Source: Butyrivibrio sp. NC2007 (lineage in GTDB: Bacteria > Bacillota > Clostridia > Lachnospirales > Lachnospiraceae). From it: a DNA stretch of 64,000 bases. Position numbers and translations under genes: made by a program. The stretch covers positions 61,495-125,494 of the forward strand of contig NZ_ATWY01000014.1 of NCBI RefSeq assembly GCF_000421405.1, written 5' to 3'. A model generated the notes under the pieces. It had not been told where the DNA came from. It saw nothing but the letters and a program-made list of their open reading frames with translations, and did no database searches. Positions 18,023 through 26,008 of this stretch are shown one piece after another (position 1 is the stretch's first letter; the number at the start of each line of letters is the position of its first letter).

Positions 18023-18628
18023 TTGGAAGATTTTATGCTGAACAATGAACAGATTGATATTCTCGGTGAGATTGCAAATATCAGTATGGGTAACTCAGCA
18101 ACAACCCTTAGTATGATGGTCAATAGAAAGGTAGACATCACTACTCCCAATGTTAAGGTCATTAAGAGGAGCGAAGCTCTCGATGACTATGAAAAGACAT
18201 GCATTTTTGTTCAGATTCATTATGTAAAGGGACTTCAGGGCAACAATGTGCTTGTCCTTAAGGAGCATGATGTAAAGGTTATGACCGACCTTATGATGGG
18301 CGGAGACGGCACAAATACATCAGGTGATATTACAGACCTTCATCTTTCCGCAGCGTCTGAAGCTATGAACCAGATGATGGGAACCTCTGCAACCAGCCTT
18401 TCATCTATGCTGGGAGTTGCTACTGATATCAGTACACCTATTGTTAATCAGATAGATGTAGAGAGTATTAAAGTTTTTGAAAAAATGTTTGATACTACTT
18501 ACGATAAATTTGTTAAAATAGCATTTAGGATGACCATAGGAAATCTTATCGATTCCATTATGGTCCAGCTTTATCCAGTGGATTTCGCAGTGGATATGTG
18601 CAACAAATTTATGAGTAAAGGAAAATAA
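18023..18628 (+). CDS. cheC: CheC-type CheY-phosphate phosphatase
   Basis: The CheC/FliY active-site pattern (D or S, x3, E, x2, N, x22, P) occurs twice: Asp12-Glu16-Asn19-Pro42, and again in the segment 'SAASEAMNQ' followed 22 residues later by Pro. The 201-residue length fits CheC. It would remove phosphate from a CheY-like regulator. The start is TTG at 18023, since GGAGGT lies 8 bases upstream, whereas the ATG at 18035 is too far from it. No flagellar or receptor genes are nearby; a stand-alone CheY is found at 27.7-28.1 kb. Confidence 0.85.
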   Translation: MEDFMLNNEQIDILGEIANISMGNSATTLSMMVNRKVDITTPNVKVIKRSEALDDYEKTCIFVQIHYVKGLQGNNVLVLKEHDVKVMTDLMMGGDGTNTSGDITDLHLSAASEAMNQMMGTSATSLSSMLGVATDISTPIVNQIDVESIKVFEKMFDTTYDKFVKIAFRMTIGNLIDSIMVQLYPVDFAVDMCNKFMSKGK

Positions 18629-18636
18629 AGTATCAA

Positions 18637-19773
18637 ATGAATAAGGCAGAAACACTAGAGATCAAGAAACAGTTTACACAGGAGAGATGTACTATAGACC
18701 ACATTTGCGGATGCTATGTGGACCATGAAAAGAATAAAAAGCTTACCTTCAGGAAGGCCTTTGGCCAGCTGCCTGAGGAGGAGACTTTCAAGTATCTGGA
18801 TATATTCCAGCACACTCTGACAGGAACCTTTGGCAAAAATCTAATAAGTCTTGAGTTTCCGCTTGACCAGGAGATGCCTGGAGGTACTCAAGACTTTCTT
18901 TTGACCTTAAGAAACTCAAAGCTTGAGGATGACGAACTGGTTGATGAGTGCTATGACAAGATCATCGCCAACTATGTCAACGGTGAGAATTACTACATTA
19001 TCCTCGTTCATGCAGCCTATGATGTTCCGGGTATTACAAGGGACGGCATAGAGATGGAAGATGCCTCGGACAATGTTTATGACTACATCCTTTGCAGTAT
19101 CTGTCCCGTTAAGCGCTCAAAGGCAGGTCTTGGCTATAACGAATCCGAAAACGTGATAGAGGAAAGATACAGAGACTGGGTCGTTGAAGGTCCGGTGAAA
19201 GGATTCCTTTTCCCGGCATTTATAGAGAGAAACACAGATATTCACAATATGCTTTACTTCACCAAAAAGCCTGAGGATCTTCAGCCTGAATTTGTTGAGG
19301 CGATGTTTGGCGGAAGAGCTCCGATATCAGCTCCCGAGCAGAAGGATATCTTTGATGCAGTCGTGCAGGAAACCATAGGTGAAGATGCCGACTATGACAT
19401 AATGAAGAATGTCCATGATAACCTCAATCAGATGATCGAGGATCACGCAGAGGATGCTGAGCCTTTAGAGCTTACCAAAAATGATGTGAAGCAGCTCCTT
19501 TCAGACAGTGGTGTATCTCAGGAGCGCCTGGGATATTTTGACGAGAACTATATAAAGTGTGCAGGAGATGAGGACTATCCTCTGCTTGCAAGCAATATAG
19601 CTCATACAAAGAAATTCGACATTGAAACCCCCGATGTTGTCATCAAGGTTAAACCCGACAGAACAGACCTTGTTGAGTCAAGAATTGTTGACGGAAGACA
19701 GTGTCTTGTTATTGAAGTGGATGATCATATTGAGGTCAATGGTATCAATGTCAGAACATTTATGAACAAGTGA
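18637..19773 (+). CDS. DUF4317 family protein, function unknown
   Basis: A 378-residue soluble protein with the DUF4317 pattern: 'NKAETLEIKKQFTQERCTIDHICGCYVD' type start (Cys-rich near residue 25), a middle part with 'YDYILCSICPVKRSKAGL', and an acidic C-terminal half. The family is frequent in Lachnospiraceae and uncharacterised. It follows cheC by 8 bases and precedes a diguanylate cyclase by one base, so the three are likely one operon and could share a signalling theme. Confidence 0.72.
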   Translation: MNKAETLEIKKQFTQERCTIDHICGCYVDHEKNKKLTFRKAFGQLPEEETFKYLDIFQHTLTGTFGKNLISLEFPLDQEMPGGTQDFLLTLRNSKLEDDELVDECYDKIIANYVNGENYYIILVHAAYDVPGITRDGIEMEDASDNVYDYILCSICPVKRSKAGLGYNESENVIEERYRDWVVEGPVKGFLFPAFIERNTDIHNMLYFTKKPEDLQPEFVEAMFGGRAPISAPEQKDIFDAVVQETIGEDADYDIMKNVHDNLNQMIEDHAEDAEPLELTKNDVKQLLSDSGVSQERLGYFDENYIKCAGDEDYPLLASNIAHTKKFDIETPDVVIKVKPDRTDLVESRIVDGRQCLVIEVDDHIEVNGINVRTFMNK

Positions 19774-19774
19774 T

Positions 19775-21262
19775 ATGATCCATACCCTCTTTAACTTTAT
19801 ACAAGTTAATAATGCTGAAATTTGCGAGATCAGAGAGTATTTCGATATTTGCAGCGATGAGATAGACAAACGTAATCTGTTCATGTTACGCAGAGTGTGT
19901 ATGTACACTTCTCTGGTATACCTGGGCATGATTGCTTTGGCCTTTATGATTGTGCCCGGATTTAAAATGAATCCCGGGCACATTGCGATTATTCCGGTGC
20001 TTGTTGTGTATATGTTCATCAATTCATATACAAGGAAAAGGAATGATATCGTTGGCCCTATGGCAAGCGCTATATGCCTTTGTTATTATGCTCTGATGCT
20101 GATCTGTCTGATAGCTGTAGATCTGTCCTATACTACAAGGCCGGCTTTATGGCTGCCCTTGTGTCTAATGGTCTATTCGGTCATCTACATTGACAGGCTC
20201 TTTATGTATGGTATCGAAGAAACTATCGCAGTTGTTATATATGCTGTCATTTCATACCAAAAAAAAGCATACCCGCAGTTTATAAATGAACTGTACATGA
20301 TCATAGCTGCCTATGTCCTTTCTTTGATAATCGGGAGAATCATCCTTGGTGTAAGAAGTAAGGAAGGACTTGCCATGGCTGAAGTCAGAAGATTCAGCAA
20401 GGTGGACAAGCTTACCAATGTTCTCAACAAGGGAGCGTTGGTGTCTGAGATAGACAATTACTTCAATCACAGAAGAGAAAACATTCCCTGTGCAATGTGC
20501 ATCTTTGATGTGGATGATTTTAAGCAGGTCAATGACGGAATAGGACACGGAGGCGGAGATATACTCCTTGAGCATGTGGGAGGCCTTCTTTTAAAGAGCT
20601 TTAGACCCTCTGATATCATCGGAAGATTCGGCGGAGATGAGTTCGTTGTATTTATGCCTAACATGAAAGAGATTTCTCTTGTTGAATTCAGGTGCAAATC
20701 TCTTCAGATGATGCTCCATGAATTTACCATCGACGATAAGGGCCCATTTACCTTAAGTATCGGAGCTATCGTAGATAAAGGCGGACACAGCCGTGACGAA
20801 GTATTCAGAATGGCGGATGATGCCCTCTATAAGTCCAAGATAGGCGGCAAAAACAAATGTAGTTCCTGGGTTGTGGATAAGGATACTAAGTTTACAAGGC
20901 CGGTAATGGTTTTCCTTACATCACTGGATGAAGAAAATGCACTGATTCTTTTTAAGGAAGAGTCAGACAGATTCGATATTCTTCCCTGCAATGACAACGA
21001 TGAAGCCATAGGATATATCAGCCAGTACCATAACAATATTAAGATAGTTGTGGTTGAAGTAAATGATGAGAGCCTCATGGGAGGCCTTGCGATCAGATAT
21101 ATAAAGGAGAGGGAGTTCTTCAGATCAATTCCTGTCCTTGCTGTTGTAAGTAACGATGACACCATTTCGCTGGCAAAAGAGTTCGGTGCAGATGCCGTTT
21201 TAAAGACAGATGATCCTAATGAAACATTTGCTCTTACAATAAAAGAACTTTCGGGTGTATGA
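19775..21262 (+). CDS. membrane diguanylate cyclase with C-terminal receiver-like domain
   Basis: Residues 40-195 hold about six membrane helices. A GGDEF domain follows at about residues 205-370 with 'FDVDDFKQVND', the active-site 'GGDEF' and the inhibitory-site motif RPSD exactly five residues before it, so it is probably active and product-inhibited. The last 125 residues look like a response-regulator receiver, but the usual phospho-Asp position at the end of strand 3 reads Glu ('IVVVEVND') and the acidic pair after strand 1 is missing, while the late 'AVLK' Lys is kept. The start lies one base after DUF4317 without a clear ribosome site, so translational coupling is likely. Confidence 0.87.
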   Translation: MIHTLFNFIQVNNAEICEIREYFDICSDEIDKRNLFMLRRVCMYTSLVYLGMIALAFMIVPGFKMNPGHIAIIPVLVVYMFINSYTRKRNDIVGPMASAICLCYYALMLICLIAVDLSYTTRPALWLPLCLMVYSVIYIDRLFMYGIEETIAVVIYAVISYQKKAYPQFINELYMIIAAYVLSLIIGRIILGVRSKEGLAMAEVRRFSKVDKLTNVLNKGALVSEIDNYFNHRRENIPCAMCIFDVDDFKQVNDGIGHGGGDILLEHVGGLLLKSFRPSDIIGRFGGDEFVVFMPNMKEISLVEFRCKSLQMMLHEFTIDDKGPFTLSIGAIVDKGGHSRDEVFRMADDALYKSKIGGKNKCSSWVVDKDTKFTRPVMVFLTSLDEENALILFKEESDRFDILPCNDNDEAIGYISQYHNNIKIVVVEVNDESLMGGLAIRYIKEREFFRSIPVLAVVSNDDTISLAKEFGADAVLKTDDPNETFALTIKELSGV

Positions 21263-21298
21263 TAATATAGTTATTTACTTATAGAAGGGAAGACATAA

Positions 21299-23053
21299 AT
21301 GTTAAAGACACTATTATCGCAGGTTAAGCAGTACAAACTTGCATCCATTCTCACTCCGCTGTGTATGATCGGCGAAGTAATCTGTGAGATGATCATTCCT
21401 GTTCTCATGGCGGGAATAGTGGATAAGGGTATCTACGGTAACAACATGGGATATATCTTTTCCACCGGAGGAAAGATGATCGTCATTGCTGTTTTGGGAC
21501 TTCTGGCAGGACTTTTAGGAGCTTACTATGGTTCCATGGCATCCACCGGATTTGCCAAAAACTTAAGAAAGGCCATGTTTGATAACATCCAGACCTTTTC
21601 TTTTTCCAACATCGACAAATTCTCAACTTCAGGTCTTGTAACAAGACTTACCACCGATGTTTCCAACATTCAAAATGCATATATGGTTACACTCAGAATG
21701 GCTATGAGAGCACCGGCATCTATGATAGTTGCCCTGGTCATGAGCTTTATCATCAGCCCTGAGCTTGCAAGAATATATCTGGGAGCAGTAATATTCCTGG
21801 CTGTTGTTGCAGTTCTTCTTATGAGAAGAGCTACCAGATACTTTAAGCAGGTGTTTGAAAAGTACGATGAACTCAATGAGAGCGTACAGGAAAATGTATC
21901 AGCCATCAGAGTTGTTAAGGCTTATGTAAGGGAAGACTATGAGAACGCCAAATTTAAGAAAGCTGCCCTTAATATCTACAACATGTTCGTTAAGGCAGAA
22001 GGAAATGTTGTATACGTATCTCCTTTAATGACAGGAACCGTTTACGTATGCATTCTTCTTATCAGCTGGTTCGGTGCACACATGATAGTGGCCGGAAACC
22101 TCTCGACAGGAAGCCTTATGAGCCTTCTTACCTACTGCATGAGTATCCTTATGAGCCTTATGATGCTGGCTATCATATTTGTAATGATGACCATGGCTGA
22201 GGCAAGCGGAAAGCGTATTGCAGAGGTTATCGAGGAGAAAGCCGATCTAACAAATCCCGAGAATCCTGTAATGGAAGTTGCGGACGGAAGCATCTCTTTT
22301 GACCATGTATATTTCTCATACAATAAGAGCTCGGATGAACCTGTGTTAAAAGACATTACTCTTGATATAAAGTCCGGTGAAACGATAGGTATCATCGGAG
22401 GAACAGGTTCAGCCAAGTCATCTCTTATAAACCTTATCAGCAGACTCTATGATGTTACGGATGGCTCTGTAAAGGTCGGCGGAGTGGACGTAAGGGACTA
22501 CGATATGGAGGTCCTCAGAGACCAGGTATCTGTGGTTCTGCAAAAGAATGTCCTGTTCTCCGGAACTATTCTTGATAACCTCAGGTGGGGCGATAAGAAT
22601 GCTACTGAAGAAGATGCAAAAAGAGCTTGTGAAATGGCCTGTGCAGATGAGTTTATTGAGAAGATGCCCGATGGCTATAACACAGTTATAGAGCAGGGCG
22701 GAACCAACGTATCAGGCGGACAGAGACAGAGACTCTGTATTGCAAGAGCTCTTTTAAAGAAGCCTCGCATACTTATTCTGGACGATTCAACAAGTGCCGT
22801 AGATACTGCTACGGATGCCAAGATCAGAAAAGCATTTGCTACGATGATCCCCGGTACTACCAAGCTTATAATTGCTCAGCGTATCAGTTCAGTTCAGGAT
22901 TGTGACCGTATAATCGTTATGGATGACGGTAAGATCAACGGCTTTGCAAGCCATGATGAACTTCTTAAGACTAACGAGATCTACAGAGAAGTTTACGAGT
23001 CACAGACCGGAGTAAGCGGAGATGCTGATTTTGATTCAGCTTCAGGGCAGTAA
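21299..23053 (+). CDS. ABC exporter half-transporter, degenerate-site subunit
   Basis: Six membrane helices (residues 1-320) precede an ATPase domain with Walker A 'GGTGSAKSS', signature 'VSGGQRQRL' and Walker B 'ILILDDSTSAVD'. The residue after the Walker B Asp is Asp, not the catalytic Glu. That is the mark of the degenerate-site partner in heterodimeric exporters such as BmrC/BmrD and TM287/288. The partner gene follows 13 bases later. Substrate is not readable; drugs or lipids are usual for this group. Confidence 0.9.
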   Translation: MLKTLLSQVKQYKLASILTPLCMIGEVICEMIIPVLMAGIVDKGIYGNNMGYIFSTGGKMIVIAVLGLLAGLLGAYYGSMASTGFAKNLRKAMFDNIQTFSFSNIDKFSTSGLVTRLTTDVSNIQNAYMVTLRMAMRAPASMIVALVMSFIISPELARIYLGAVIFLAVVAVLLMRRATRYFKQVFEKYDELNESVQENVSAIRVVKAYVREDYENAKFKKAALNIYNMFVKAEGNVVYVSPLMTGTVYVCILLISWFGAHMIVAGNLSTGSLMSLLTYCMSILMSLMMLAIIFVMMTMAEASGKRIAEVIEEKADLTNPENPVMEVADGSISFDHVYFSYNKSSDEPVLKDITLDIKSGETIGIIGGTGSAKSSLINLISRLYDVTDGSVKVGGVDVRDYDMEVLRDQVSVVLQKNVLFSGTILDNLRWGDKNATEEDAKRACEMACADEFIEKMPDGYNTVIEQGGTNVSGGQRQRLCIARALLKKPRILILDDSTSAVDTATDAKIRKAFATMIPGTTKLIIAQRISSVQDCDRIIVMDDGKINGFASHDELLKTNEIYREVYESQTGVSGDADFDSASGQ

Positions 23054-23066
23054 TTGGAGGTAAAAC

Positions 23067-25004
23067 ATGGCAGAGACAAAAGAAATTAAAGGAGGCCCGG
23101 GCGGCGGAGCAAGACGCGGAATGCCAAGGCCCAATATAGATAATCCCGGTAAGCTCTTCGGAAGGCTTATGGGATACGTATTTAAATTTTATCCGATACA
23201 TATGCTGGCGATTGTGGTCTGCATAGTGCTTACAGTATTTTCATCGGTTCAGGGAACTCTTTTTACAAGGACTCTGATCGATTCCTACATTCAGCCGATG
23301 CTGGATAATCACAGCACAGACTATGGCCCTTTACTTGGAGCCATGGGAAGAGTTGCGATATTCTACGCAGTTGGTGTCCTGGCAGCCTTTGTTCAGGCAA
23401 AGGTAATGATCTATATAAACCAGGGAACACTTAGAAGGCTCAGAGAAGAGCTGTTCGTTCATATGGAATCTCTTCCTATCAAGTATTTTGATACACATGC
23501 CCACGGCGATATCATGTCGATCTATACAAACGATATTGATGCCTTAAGGCAGATGATAAGCCAGAGTATTCCTCAGCTCCTCAGCAGTGCCATCACCATT
23601 GTTTCAGTGCTGGCATCCATGATCGTTCTCAGCATTCCGCTTACCATTGTTACGCTTCTTATGGTAGCAGTCATGCTGTTTTGCTCAGCTAAGGCGACAG
23701 CTTCTTCGGGTAAGAACTTCGTTGCTCAGCAGAAGAATATAGGTGAGCTTAACGGTTTCATTGAAGAGATGATGACAGGACAGAAGGTCGTTAAGGTCTT
23801 CAACCACGAGTCAGAAGCAATCGAAAAGTTTGATGAATTAAACGAGAAGCTCTGTGAGAGTGCATTTAAGGCAAATGCATATTCCGGAGCCCTTGGACCT
23901 ATTAACGCACAGCTCGGTAATACCAGCTACGTGCTCTGCGCCATGATAGGTGCTGCAATTGCCCTTTCAGACAGCGTGGCGGTAGGGTTTACCGTTGGTA
24001 TGCTGGCGAGCTTCCTTACCTTTAACAAGAGCTTTTCAATGCCCATCAACCAGGTCAGCATGCAGTTTAACTCAATCATCATGGCTCTGGCAGGTGCAGA
24101 CAGAATCTTTAAGCTCCTTGATGAGCCGGGAGAGACTGACGACGGCTATGTAATGCTGGTTAATTCTGAAGAAAAAGACGGAGAGATCGTAGAGGCCGAT
24201 CACCACACAGGACACTGGGCCTGGAAGCATTATCATAAAGCTGATAACACAACAACCTATCAGCCCATGGAAGGTGATGTTACCTTTAACGATGTTGACT
24301 TTGGATATACAGATGAGAAGATGGTTCTGCACAACATAGTTCTTCATGCAAAGCCCGGACAGAAGATTGCCTTTGTAGGTTCAACCGGTGCCGGCAAGAC
24401 CACCATCACCAATCTTATCAACAGATTCTATGACATTCAGGACGGTAAGATAAGATACGATAACATCAATATCAACAAGATCAAGAAGGCAGACCTTAGA
24501 AGGTCTCTTGGAATAGTTCTTCAGGATACGCACCTCTTTACGGGTACTGTTATGGAGAACATAAGATACGGCAAACTCGATGCCACAGACGAAGAGGTTA
24601 AGGCAGCAGCCAAGCTCGCCAATGCCCACAGCTTCATTAAAAGGCTCCCTGACGGGTACAACACAATGCTCACAGGAGACGGTGCAAACCTCTCCCAGGG
24701 CCAAAGACAGCTCCTTGCAATTGCAAGAGCAGCTATCGCAGATCCTCCGGTTCTTATCCTGGATGAAGCTACTTCCTCCATCGATACAAGAACAGAGAAG
24801 ATTGTACAGGATGGTATGGACAAGCTTATGAGCGGAAGAACAACCTTTGTTATTGCTCACAGGCTCTCCACAGTCAAGAACTCAGACTGTATCATAGTTC
24901 TTGAACACGGCCGCATAATAGAGCAGGGAACACATGATGAACTTATTGCTAAGAAGCAGAAATATTACCAGCTCTATACCGGAATGAAATCCGAGACAGC
25001 ATAA
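23067..25004 (+). CDS. ABC exporter half-transporter, canonical-site subunit
   Basis: The second half of the heterodimer. A Gly-rich N-terminal extension of about 35 residues precedes six membrane helices and an ATPase domain with Walker A 'GSTGAGKTT', signature 'LSQGQRQLL' and intact Walker B 'VLILDEATSSID'. At 645 residues it is longer than its partner because of the N-terminal extension and an insert of about 45 residues near 365-400 just before the ATPase domain, rich in Glu, Asp and His. GGAGG precedes the start. The stop codon lies seven bases before the large inverted-repeat region. Confidence 0.92.
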   Translation: MAETKEIKGGPGGGARRGMPRPNIDNPGKLFGRLMGYVFKFYPIHMLAIVVCIVLTVFSSVQGTLFTRTLIDSYIQPMLDNHSTDYGPLLGAMGRVAIFYAVGVLAAFVQAKVMIYINQGTLRRLREELFVHMESLPIKYFDTHAHGDIMSIYTNDIDALRQMISQSIPQLLSSAITIVSVLASMIVLSIPLTIVTLLMVAVMLFCSAKATASSGKNFVAQQKNIGELNGFIEEMMTGQKVVKVFNHESEAIEKFDELNEKLCESAFKANAYSGALGPINAQLGNTSYVLCAMIGAAIALSDSVAVGFTVGMLASFLTFNKSFSMPINQVSMQFNSIIMALAGADRIFKLLDEPGETDDGYVMLVNSEEKDGEIVEADHHTGHWAWKHYHKADNTTTYQPMEGDVTFNDVDFGYTDEKMVLHNIVLHAKPGQKIAFVGSTGAGKTTITNLINRFYDIQDGKIRYDNININKIKKADLRRSLGIVLQDTHLFTGTVMENIRYGKLDATDEEVKAAAKLANAHSFIKRLPDGYNTMLTGDGANLSQGQRQLLAIARAAIADPPVLILDEATSSIDTRTEKIVQDGMDKLMSGRTTFVIAHRLSTVKNSDCIIVLEHGRIIEQGTHDELIAKKQKYYQLYTGMKSETA

Positions 25005-25069
25005 GTTAGTGGGGACGGTTATGTTGACTCCTCGCAGAGGTTATTTATGCCCCGCTGCCTGGGATTGTA

Positions 25070-25158
25070 GCACATAATAAAACCGGAGCCAAAGGCTGCC
25101 CGGGCGCCAAAAAGCGGCACCCAGCGTACTGTCCTTTGACTCCGGTTTTCTTATGTGC
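25070..25158. repeat. left large hairpin of the composite element
   Basis: Arms 25070-25095 and 25133-25158 are complementary at 24 of 26 positions, including AAAACCGGAG/CTCCGGTTTT. Outside them, GCCCCGCT (25049-25056) can pair with AGCGGGGC (25172-25179). The T run after CTCCGG means it could also terminate the ABC exporter transcript. Confidence 0.8.
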
Positions 25159-25279
25159 ATCATGGTCACTAAGCGGGGCTTGCATAAGGGGTGCATGGTC
25201 TGCCATAATCTGTGGCGGATAGCCAGCTTATAACTGCCGGGATATGAAAAAAGAGTACATGGTCGAGGATCAAAAAGTT

Positions 25280-25786
25280 TTTCTACCTATACGGTCATAA
25301 GTAGCTCATGGGCGTAGAAAGCCGAGGGGAGAGAATTTGCATAAGGGGTATTTTTCTACCTATACGTACAAAAGTACCCTGTGGGCGTAGAATGCCCTGA
25401 GGTTATTTCTACTTATATCCAAAAAAGTTGTCCTTGGGCGTAGAAAAAAAGAGGTGTTTAATTTTTTACAGGAAATTCCTTCTACCTATATTGTGAAAAG
25501 TACGTTCTGGGCGTAGAAAATCTTTGAATCTGAGATTTTCTATATATGTGAATCTAACTTGGATTGGGGTATGGAAAATGCAGAGAATCGAAAAGCTTGA
25601 TTCTTGATTTTTCTCTATATAACTTAAAAAGTTGCCTTGGGGTATGGAAAGTCGTTGGCGAGCCAGAGCAGATTTCTATATATATGAGTAAAAGTAAGCA
25701 TGGGGTATAGAATTAAAGGCATTCAAAGTTTTTGTGCAAATTTATTTTCTATATATATCAGGCAAACTCATCGCAGGGTATAGAAA
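25280..25786. repeat. array of eight 40-41-nt hairpin repeats
   Basis: Units lie at 25280-25320, 25353-25392, 25406-25446, 25480-25519, 25537-25577, 25610-25650, 25673-25712 and 25746-25786. Each opens with TTTCTA (or close to it), ends with TAGAAA or TGGAAA, and has GGG or GGGG followed by the closing stem. Units 1-4 use TTCTAC/GTAGAA; units 5-8 use TTCTATA with TATGGAA or TATAGAA, so C-G pairs have become U-A pairs. Most units share AAAGT in the loop. Spacers alternate: 32, 13, 33, 17, 32, 22, 33 bases. Spacer sequences are unrelated. Confidence 0.85.
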
Positions 25787-25821
25787 AATCGGCAGACAAA
25801 AAGTTTTGGGACTCGCTTTTC

Positions 25822-25974
25822 TTCATGACCCGCTTAGTGACAAAAAATGCCTTAGCAAATGAATGTCAATGGCACCGTGGAATACCGCAGCACGCATTTT
25901 GCGAGGATATGCCGCGAAAGGCCATTGATATTCATTTGCTAAGGCATACAATTCCTAAGCTGCGAGTCATGAAG
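25822..25974. repeat. right large hairpin of the composite element
   Basis: Arms 25847-25873 and 25921-25947 are complementary at 26 of 27 positions. The stem extends outward through GCTTAG/CTAAGC and CTTCATGAC/GTCATGAAG with small bulges, giving a structure of about 150 bases. Confidence 0.8.
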
Positions 25975-26008
25975 GAGGGAGTCAAAAAGAACCGTCCCCG
26001 TGACTTTT

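Larger units (their letters stand above)
25011..25999. repeat. gene-free composite element bounded by inverted repeats
   Basis: This block fills the whole space between the ABC exporter and the convergent DUF2974 gene, and holds no credible gene. Its ends are inverted copies: GGGGACGGTT (25011-25020) with AACCGTCCCC (25990-25999), TTGACTCC (25024-25031) with GGAGTCAA (25978-25985), and CTCGCAG (25031-25037) with CTGCGAG (25960-25966). A further 13-bp inverted pair, GTCACTAAGCGGG (25165-25177) with CCCGCTTAGTGAC (25829-25841), lies inside. Between them sit a left hairpin, eight related small hairpins and a right hairpin, listed separately. TTGCATAAGGGGT occurs at 25180 and 25337. The layout suggests a non-autonomous mobile element (MITE- or REP-like) or a structured non-coding RNA locus. 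Confidence 0.75.

Noticed and set aside
24381..24860. 159-codon open frame antisense to the ABC exporter
   Set aside because: It covers the Walker A to Walker B part of a certain ATPase and has no start signal.
25280..25786. CRISPR array
   Set aside because: The repeated units are imperfect, diverge steadily along the array, and have spacers of very unequal length (13-33 bases). No cas genes are present. True CRISPR repeats are nearly identical.
25280..25786. RNA antitoxin repeats of a type III toxin-antitoxin system
   Set aside because: Tandem 35-45-base repeats fit in length, but there is no ToxN-like gene on either side, and the units are separated by unrelated spacers rather than directly abutting.
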